DNA of 41,132 nt from IMG/VR virus record IMGVR_UViG_3300025282_000084, positions 1 through 41,132 of that record, one strand, 5' to 3'. The translations under genes were made by a program, and so were the position numbers. This DNA is from a virus. This document shows positions 35,883-41,132 of this stretch, piece by piece. The notes under the pieces are model-generated. The model was given only the letters and a program-made list of their open reading frames with translations. It searched no databases and was not told where the DNA came from. Position 1 is the first letter of the stretch. Each line of letters begins with the position of its first letter.

Positions 35883-35987
35883 AAAAAAGTGGGAGGGTTC
35901 ATTGCGCCGTCCTGCCCTCCCAGTCAGGAGCATGAGGATTGCCTACATGCTTGCCGATGGAGGCGCGTAAAGATTGTCTATGCGCCC
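35883..35987 (-). ncRNA. Three-hairpin structured region, candidate small RNA
   Basis: Downstream of the outer-membrane gene, the minus strand contains a 7-bp GC-rich stem (GGGGCGC/GCGCCTC), a nine-pair stem AGCATG-AGG/CCT-CATGCT with one bulge and a CAAT loop, and an 8-bp stem TGGGAGGG/CCCTCCCA followed by seven T. The last is a good terminator; the three together could be a structured 3' UTR or small RNA. No ORF with a ribosome site is present. Confidence 0.45.
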
Positions 35988-36686
35988 CTAAAAAGAAATA
36001 ATTGCGTTTACCGCAACAACGTGTCCGTTTTCGGGAGTGCCAAGTTTCAGATCGGGAGTAAGAAGATCCCCTTCTGATTGCAAAAAGTATTCTGCTACCA
36101 ATGAATAATTCTCATAGGCCGTCAATGAAACTCCAGCGAGCACACGATTCTCAATAAATCCGCCTTCACTCAAGAAAACCTCATCTCCGATATGAAATCC
36201 AAAATTCATATTATAAAGCGACTGAGAATATCCCAAGGTGGTTTTTTCGCGAAGAGCGAAAGAACCCAACCCTACGTCAGTAATATCTGCGCTATTCACC
36301 GTCTGCTGCAACCGCGTTCGTTTGGAAATTTCCAAACCACGATAGCTATACTTAGCATTTCCATCCACTTGCAAGCGGCTAGTGTTAACACCTGCTTCGT
36401 TGGCATTCCTAGCGCCGACTGCAACTCCAACACCAGTGCCACCAATCGAAAAAAGATCAGCGAACTCTTTACTCAAAGTTAGCTGCGTATGATTATACGC
36501 CGGCAATGAAAAAACATCAATATTATTGATGTCAGTTTCAACATTTTCTCTTACTTGTTCTTGGATAGATACATCCACTCCTTTTAAATTTACTTCTCCT
36601 GTGGCTGATATCCTTACGTGAGATTGTGCATGTAACACGCCACTCCCCAGCAAGGAAACCACAAAAATATACATTATATTTTTCAT
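35988..36686 (-). CDS. Outer-membrane beta-barrel protein (232 aa)
   Basis: A cleavable signal (M-K-N-I-M-Y-I-F-V-V-S-L-L-G-S-G-V-L-H-A-Q) is followed by alternating amphipathic strands and ends in I-I-S-F, the aromatic C-terminal beta-signal of outer-membrane proteins. It would insert in the host outer membrane during infection; superinfection exclusion is one possibility. AAAGGAGA precedes the ATG. The DUF2490-like fold is a guess. Confidence 0.85.
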   Translation of the reverse strand: MKNIMYIFVVSLLGSGVLHAQSHVRISATGEVNLKGVDVSIQEQVRENVETDINNIDVFSLPAYNHTQLTLSKEFADLFSIGGTGVGVAVGARNANEAGVNTSRLQVDGNAKYSYRGLEISKRTRLQQTVNSADITDVGLGSFALREKTTLGYSQSLYNMNFGFHIGDEVFLSEGGFIENRVLAGVSLTAYENYSLVAEYFLQSEGDLLTPDLKLGTPENGHVVAVNAIISF

Positions 36687-36700
36687 AATTTTCTCCTTTT

Positions 36701-37222
36701 TTATCTCTCACTTTCGTGATCGATATAAATATCAGCATATTTTAAGTCGAGCTGGCGACTGTCTTTCTTATCTGTGCTTCCTAAAGCACCATCCTTCCTA
36801 TCGCTCATCGCGATAGGATAATAGTTGTACAAATCTTTATCGTGTTTTTCAAACGCTTTAAAATGAACAACTGGATACATTACAACTTGAGCGATCTTGT
36901 CGCCCAAGTAAATTGTTTGAGTTTCTTTACCCACGTTATGAAGGTTGACAAATACTTCTCCGTCGTAACCAGGATCAATAATACACGCGCCCACCAGCAG
37001 ACTGCGCTTGGAAGCGTTACCTGATCGGTTCTTTACTTCCAAGCAGTATCCGTGAGGGATGCCAAACCTATATCCTGTTTGAAATAACGCCGTAGACCCC
37101 GGATTTAAAGTTATCTCTTGTCCGCCTTCTGGATTATAAAACAGATCTAATCCAGCATCACTTGGGTTTGCCCTAGAGGGCGGAATAACGTTATCTCTTA
37201 CTCTAACATACTCTAAAATCAT
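36701..37222 (-). CDS. dut: dUTP pyrophosphatase (dUTPase)
   Basis: All five trimeric-dUTPase motifs are visible: D-A-G-L-D-L (22-27), N-R-S-G (65-68), I-I-D-P-G-Y-D-G (81-88, catalytic D83), G-D-K-I-A-Q (107-112) and R-K-D-G-A-L-G-S-T (142-150). It cleaves dUTP to dUMP and keeps uracil out of phage DNA. GAGGATAAA precedes the ATG. It lies two bases after the stop of the 57-residue gene. Confidence 0.95.
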   Translation of the reverse strand: MILEYVRVRDNVIPPSRANPSDAGLDLFYNPEGGQEITLNPGSTALFQTGYRFGIPHGYCLEVKNRSGNASKRSLLVGACIIDPGYDGEVFVNLHNVGKETQTIYLGDKIAQVVMYPVVHFKAFEKHDKDLYNYYPIAMSDRKDGALGSTDKKDSRQLDLKYADIYIDHESER

Positions 37223-37224
37223 TT

Positions 37225-37398
37225 TTATCCTCTTGACGAGAAGAAGGGGATTTGCTTCGGAATAATGCTTACACTATCCCCGTCGATGGCCACCTCAAAT
37301 TCAGTTTCATTATATGACCTCAAGTCACCATCATAATCAATGATTGTGAAATCATCTTCTCTTCCATCCGGGTCTCTTACGAGTTCAATTCTAATCAT
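37225..37398 (-). CDS. Small unknown protein (57 aa)
   Basis: An AGGAGAAAAG site and ATG at 37398 open a frame of 57 codons with strands M-I-R-I-E-L-V-R-D and F-T-I-I-D-Y-D-G, ending R-G. The gene is shorter than a 60-codon cut-off. Its stop is two bases before dut, so it is translated with it. No family recognised. Confidence 0.75.
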   Translation of the reverse strand: MIRIELVRDPDGREDDFTIIDYDGDLRSYNETEFEVAIDGDSVSIIPKQIPFFSSRG

Positions 37399-37409
37399 TT
37401 TCTTTTCTC

Positions 37410-37580
37410 CTATCGTTCAAAATGTACTAACATGTCTGGAAACGCAACAATCTGCGTTCCAACACATCCGGCGTCTTCACCGGCATCAACGATACCTCCA
37501 TCAAGATCATCGCACCTTACTCTATCATCTTCTACGCACCCTGTCAAGGACAAAATGCCTGCTACTATAATTTTTTTCAT
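37410..37580 (-). CDS. Small lipoprotein (56 aa)
   Basis: M-K-K, a hydrophobic core and L-T-G-C (C15) form a clear lipobox signal. The mature part holds D-D-L-D-G-G-I-V-D-A-G-E-D-A-G-C, an Asp-Ala-Gly style common in Myxococcota-type lipoproteins. AAAAGGAG precedes the ATG. A TTGACA inside the coding sequence is probably chance. The role is unknown. Confidence 0.8.
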   Translation of the reverse strand: MKKIIVAGILSLTGCVEDDRVRCDDLDGGIVDAGEDAGCVGTQIVAFPDMLVHFER

Positions 37581-37591
37581 ATTTACTCCTT

Positions 37592-40500
37592 TTATCCTAG
37601 TAATCTAAAAGTATGACGTATACTTCTAGTGCTAAATCCCCATACGGGATCGTACTCTAATTTCGCCACATAGGGATGGTTTACGTGAATCGTGTCCTTC
37701 CCTTTTTGAATTCCCCAGCACTTGATCGCTGTTACTTCGCTGTTCTTGTCAATCGCTTCCACAAGCCACCAATCTTTACCATGCTTCGTCTTCTTGGGAA
37801 TAATCTTGCGAGGAATAAACCACACAAGTTTCAAGTCTGGATCATACTCGCTAATAGGCGGCACAAACTTCTCTTCCAATCTTCTTTCCACTTCTCTGGT
37901 CATAACCAAGTCAAAAGGAAACAGTCCAGTCAAATCAATAAGATTTTCCATCTTTTCTCCCGAAGTGAAGTCGCCTTCCTGCACATACTTCTCTATGTTT
38001 TCCAATAGATTCTTTTCCTTGCGCGGCCGCTCACTCGCTACTGCTTTCCAAAAATGCTTCATCCCACTAAACCGATCATCAATCAATTCATTCAACGCTT
38101 GCGAGCGCACCAAAGCATCAATACTCTTTTTGTTAACCTTCGAGTAAAGCATCCTATCATCAAACAAGAACTCCTCAATTGTGTTGAATGGGCGGTGATC
38201 AACAATCTCTTTGATTGCTGCATCGCCTAGACCTTTAATGCTAGAGAGTGGCTGGATCAGAGTCTTTCCATCTTCACTAATTTCCCAGGTAAACCCGCTC
38301 GTGTTGATATCAAGTTTCTTTATGCCGAACCCCATACTCCGAGCGACATTAATCGCCTTTTCCTTGCGAGACTCTGGTTCTTTATCAAGGAATGCTGCTA
38401 CCCATTCCGATGGATAATAATTTAACAGCCACGCACACTGAAACGATAGAATACTATAACTCAAAGCGTGCGATTTATTAAATCCATACCCAGAGAAAAA
38501 CTCAAATGTATCCCACAATTTCTGAGCGGCATCTGCGCGCATTCCCTTCTCCAAACACCCCGTGATAAACTTATCATGGATTCGCGTCTTAACTTTATTC
38601 TTTTTGGATCCTCGCTTTGTCAAGATCTTTCTCAGCATATTGCCTTCATCCAAACTAATATCATTTCCTAGTCGATGCGCAAGCAATGCGATCTGTTCTT
38701 GAAAAATAAGGAATCCATAGGTTTCTTTTGTAACTTCCTTCACAATTTTATGTGCATATTTAATCTCACCTGGATTGCGCTTGGCAGCGATGTAATGCTT
38801 GTCCACTTTGGCAGACAACGGTCCTGGTCGATAGATGCTAGTAATCGCAGACAAGTCAACAATATTTTCTGGTTTTACTTGTTTGCAGAACCTTTGCGCA
38901 CCACCTTCTGTAAACTGAAACACGCCTGCCCACTTTCCTTTACAAAAAACATTCTTATATACCTTCTGATCATTCATGTCCAAAACTCTGGGATGAAGAT
39001 TTTTGTCATAAAAAGCTTTTATTTCTTCAAAAGATGGATCCTTTTTGTCGTAGTGACGTTTAAGTATATGAGTGATGGCACCTTCCATCATCCTCAGCGT
39101 AGTCAATCCCAAGATATCAAACTTAATAAACCCCATCGGTTCTAGATGCCTAACATTCTGTCCTTCACTCCACGGAGTTTGCTTCACTCCTCCGCTGTTA
39201 ATCAGCGGCATGTGCTTATCTAAGTTATCTCCCACAACCACACCACCAGCGTGGCGAGAGCAACTCCTTATTTGCCCATACAAAGCGTTTACGTTTGTCG
39301 CTACATCCGGATACCTTCTAAAAAAGTCTTGAAGCGACGGGCTATGCTGACGCAGTTCTTCAAAATTCGGAATGTATAACCCCGACATTATTCCTTTCGC
39401 TGCTTTTGCAGCGGGCGTCGCTTCCCTCATCATCGCGTTCGTAACCATGTTCACCTCTTTAAAGGGAATTCCCTGAATCTTGCTGATGTCCTTTAGCAAA
39501 GACTTTAGTTGCAGCGTGTTCCAGTTGCTAATGGGTACCACTTTGTCATCTCCCCACTCCTCAATCAGCGCTTCCTTCAGTTCCATAGGATCAGAAACAT
39601 CATAATCGATATCTGGAAATCCCATTTCTTTTTGGTTCTTCGTCATAAACCTCTCAAAAAGAAGATCATATTTGATTGGATCTACCTGAGTAATGCCGAG
39701 GGCGTAAGCAACCAAAGAACCGGCCGCACTTCCACGTGCGGGCCCGACCAATTGTTTAGACACCGCAATATCTGCAATCGCTTTCATTGTCAAAAAATAC
39801 TGAGCAAATTTGTTAGTATTGATTATTTCAAGTTCTTCTTCTAATCGTTCTACATAAACGGTCTTTTCACCCAAGCCCAATTCCCCGAGTGCTTCAGTCG
39901 CATAATCAACCAAGGTTGTTCCGGCGTCTTTACCTGCGGGGACCACAAAACTTGGAAGCCGTACCTCGTTGCTTGGTAGAAACCGGGATATTCTTTCATG
40001 GGCAATGTGATGTGTCTCGGTGATAGAGTCGCGTACCACATTATCATCATATTCGAATCCACATTCTCTTGAATATGATTTGTAGGATTCCCACATCTCG
40101 TCTCCGTTCTTTGGGTAAAGTTGGTAAGACATTTCCTCAATTGAATTAGGCAAATTAGCATCCACGCCTCCTTTTTTTATCCATCCTAAACTTCTATAGA
40201 TCTCTCGATGTTTCCACGCTTCTGGATTCGGATAATGACTATCCGCTGTGCTTATCAAGCGAATTCCAAACTCTTTCGCAACCTGAATAATGTGCTTGTT
40301 TAGATGATGCTGTTCTTCTACTCTATTCCACTGAAGTTCTGCATACCATCTATCCCCGAATATCTCCACCATTCTTCGAGATGTATTCCTCATCGCCTCT
40401 AAGACCGCTTCAGCGCCCGTCTCACGGTGTTCCCAGAAATCTCCCGCGTATACTCCGCCCAAACAAGCAGACGCCGCAATGACGCCCTCATTGTGCTCCT

Positions 40501-41026
40501 GGAGCATATCGTAATCTACACGTGGAAAGCGATAATAGTTTCCCTCCTTGTGGCTTTTGCTTATAAGCTGAAAGATGTTGGTTAGCCCTTTTTGGTTTTG
40601 CGCTAGCAGAATTAAATGTCTTCGCTTATTCAGAGAATTTTTTATTACTTTCTTGGTCTCGCCTTCATCTTCTACCGTTACGCCAGCGATATCGCCATCC
40701 AGTTTCGCTTGTCTTTTTTTGCTTGCCGCTCTTTCTTCCTTGACACGCTCATAATCCTCTTTCCAATCCTTGACAGAAGGAATAAAATACGCCTCAACAC
40801 CAAAAATTGGTTTGAAGTCTTTACCTTCTTCTTTCATCTTCTTTGCGTGTATCACTTGATACGCCAGTCCATTCATGTTGCCGTGATCGGTTAACGCCAA
40901 GGCATCCATGCCATTACCATATGCAAAATCCATATGTTCTTGGGGATATCCTAATCCGTCAAATACGCTTGCTACGCTATGAGCGTGTAGTCCAACAAAG
41001 GGAATCGATGATTCTTTTCTTTCCAT
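37592..41026 (-). CDS. dnaE: DNA polymerase III alpha subunit (DnaE-type replicase)
   Basis: The 1144-residue protein has an N-terminal PHP domain (G-L-H-A-H-S near 12-17, L-T-D-H-G-N near 45-50), the catalytic P-D-I-D-Y-D (D472, D474) and the third Asp in F-I-K-F-D-I-L-G (D637), all in the C-family order, plus thumb/finger parts and a C-terminal OB-like segment around residue 1085. It copies the phage genome; most phages use family A or B enzymes instead. No proofreading exonuclease domain or clamp loader is here. Start at the ATG 41026 (AGGAAA site); a TTG six codons upstream is less likely. Confidence 0.97.
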   Translation of the reverse strand: MERKESSIPFVGLHAHSVASVFDGLGYPQEHMDFAYGNGMDALALTDHGNMNGLAYQVIHAKKMKEEGKDFKPIFGVEAYFIPSVKDWKEDYERVKEERAASKKRQAKLDGDIAGVTVEDEGETKKVIKNSLNKRRHLILLAQNQKGLTNIFQLISKSHKEGNYYRFPRVDYDMLQEHNEGVIAASACLGGVYAGDFWEHRETGAEAVLEAMRNTSRRMVEIFGDRWYAELQWNRVEEQHHLNKHIIQVAKEFGIRLISTADSHYPNPEAWKHREIYRSLGWIKKGGVDANLPNSIEEMSYQLYPKNGDEMWESYKSYSRECGFEYDDNVVRDSITETHHIAHERISRFLPSNEVRLPSFVVPAGKDAGTTLVDYATEALGELGLGEKTVYVERLEEELEIINTNKFAQYFLTMKAIADIAVSKQLVGPARGSAAGSLVAYALGITQVDPIKYDLLFERFMTKNQKEMGFPDIDYDVSDPMELKEALIEEWGDDKVVPISNWNTLQLKSLLKDISKIQGIPFKEVNMVTNAMMREATPAAKAAKGIMSGLYIPNFEELRQHSPSLQDFFRRYPDVATNVNALYGQIRSCSRHAGGVVVGDNLDKHMPLINSGGVKQTPWSEGQNVRHLEPMGFIKFDILGLTTLRMMEGAITHILKRHYDKKDPSFEEIKAFYDKNLHPRVLDMNDQKVYKNVFCKGKWAGVFQFTEGGAQRFCKQVKPENIVDLSAITSIYRPGPLSAKVDKHYIAAKRNPGEIKYAHKIVKEVTKETYGFLIFQEQIALLAHRLGNDISLDEGNMLRKILTKRGSKKNKVKTRIHDKFITGCLEKGMRADAAQKLWDTFEFFSGYGFNKSHALSYSILSFQCAWLLNYYPSEWVAAFLDKEPESRKEKAINVARSMGFGIKKLDINTSGFTWEISEDGKTLIQPLSSIKGLGDAAIKEIVDHRPFNTIEEFLFDDRMLYSKVNKKSIDALVRSQALNELIDDRFSGMKHFWKAVASERPRKEKNLLENIEKYVQEGDFTSGEKMENLIDLTGLFPFDLVMTREVERRLEEKFVPPISEYDPDLKLVWFIPRKIIPKKTKHGKDWWLVEAIDKNSEVTAIKCWGIQKGKDTIHVNHPYVAKLEYDPVWGFSTRSIRHTFRLLG

Positions 41027-41060
41027 AGTAGGTTTTCCTGTCAATTAAGGTTCGAAGCGT

Positions 41061-41089
41061 ATTATAGCAGATCACTTTCCGGTTGTCAA
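41061..41089 (-). promoter_or_regulatory. Consensus promoter of dnaE
   Basis: AGAAATAGC then TTGACA at 41084-41089, a 17-base spacer ending AGTGATCTGC, and TATAAT at 41061-41066, 35 bases before the dnaE ATG. It shares its upstream 15 bases and the AGTGATCTGC spacer end with the promoter at 26193-26221. Confidence 0.93.
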
Positions 41090-41090
41090 G

Positions 41091-41132
41091 CTATTTCTTG
41101 CGAACTCCATAAGATGCTGATACTACGAGAGT
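41091..41132 (-). CDS. Partial C-terminus of an upstream gene
   Basis: The minus strand is open from the window edge for 13 codons, reading L-V-V-S-A-S-Y-G-V-R-K-K and ending in TAG two bases before the -35 box of the dnaE promoter. This resembles a normal protein end, but only 13 residues are visible. Confidence 0.4.
   Translation of the reverse strand, partial: TLVVSASYGVRKK

Noticed and set aside
37527-37555. TTGACA-N17-TAGAGT inside the small lipoprotein gene
   Set aside because: The TTGACA falls on the L-T lipobox codons and the -10 is poor, so it is probably coding coincidence.
1-41132. CRISPR array, insertion sequence or attachment site
   Set aside because: No regularly spaced repeats, transposase or terminal inverted repeats were seen; repeated elements are short promoter motifs and intragenic repeats.

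Overview
The window is part of a large double-stranded DNA phage genome, most likely a big tailed phage with a Gram-negative host. Every supported gene and both tRNAs lie on the minus strand, so transcription runs from high to low coordinates. Genes are small, tightly packed, often joined by ATGA/GTGA overlaps, and nearly all have a clear ribosome site. Phage identity rests on a DNA polymerase III alpha subunit beside dUTPase, a phage-type adenine methyltransferase, a Mom-like acyltransferase, a VanY-type endolysin, a sigma-region-4-like protein, a phage GroEL and dozens of tiny unknown genes. No capsid, tail or terminase gene was recognised. A Gram-negative host is inferred from five lipobox proteins and an outer-membrane beta-barrel. 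MopE-type repeats and an Asp-Ala-Gly-rich lipoprotein recall Myxococcota and related former Deltaproteobacteria; that host guess is tentative.

Layout, right to left (direction of transcription). 41.1-35.3 kb: DnaE replicase under a consensus promoter, a small lipoprotein, dUTPase, an outer-membrane barrel protein, a structured intergenic region, tRNA-Gly(GCC) and an adenine methyltransferase. 35.3-30.7 kb: a metallopeptidase lipoprotein, zinc and sigma-like regulators, an acidic probable virion protein with tandem repeats and a 711-residue unknown protein. 30.7-23.2 kb: Mom-like GNAT, GroEL, a coiled-coil/TM protein, small genes including a glutaredoxin, a GHKL-ATPase/PD-(D/E)XK-like fusion, tRNA(CAU) and Hsp20. 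23.2-15.4 kb: a 659-residue MopE/VWA lipoprotein, the VanY endolysin, and a four-gene module of MoxR ATPase, HExxH peptidase, SH3-like protein and DUF2201-type metallopeptidase/VWA protein. 15.4-4.2 kb: small SH3-like, zinc and membrane genes plus an Smr protein, an ADP-ribosyltransferase-like protein and a di-iron ferritin-like protein. 4.2-0 kb: a dense run of tiny genes.

Transcription seems to be organised by a recurrent promoter module, TTGACA-N17-TATAAT with A/T-rich DNA and often AGCT just upstream, and often a GATCTG motif in or beside the spacer. I find twelve copies, some inside the 3' ends of upstream genes. Intrinsic terminators are seen after Hsp20 and after the acidic repeat protein, the latter directly abutting the next promoter. 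Overall the segment looks like a host-takeover and accessory region: replication and nucleotide metabolism, DNA modification, proteostasis (GroEL, Hsp20, MoxR/VWA/peptidases), envelope remodelling and many small binding or membrane peptides. Several genes are absent from a simple long-ORF view, notably a pair of paralogous 28-residue membrane peptides at 1144-1230 and 5874-5960.
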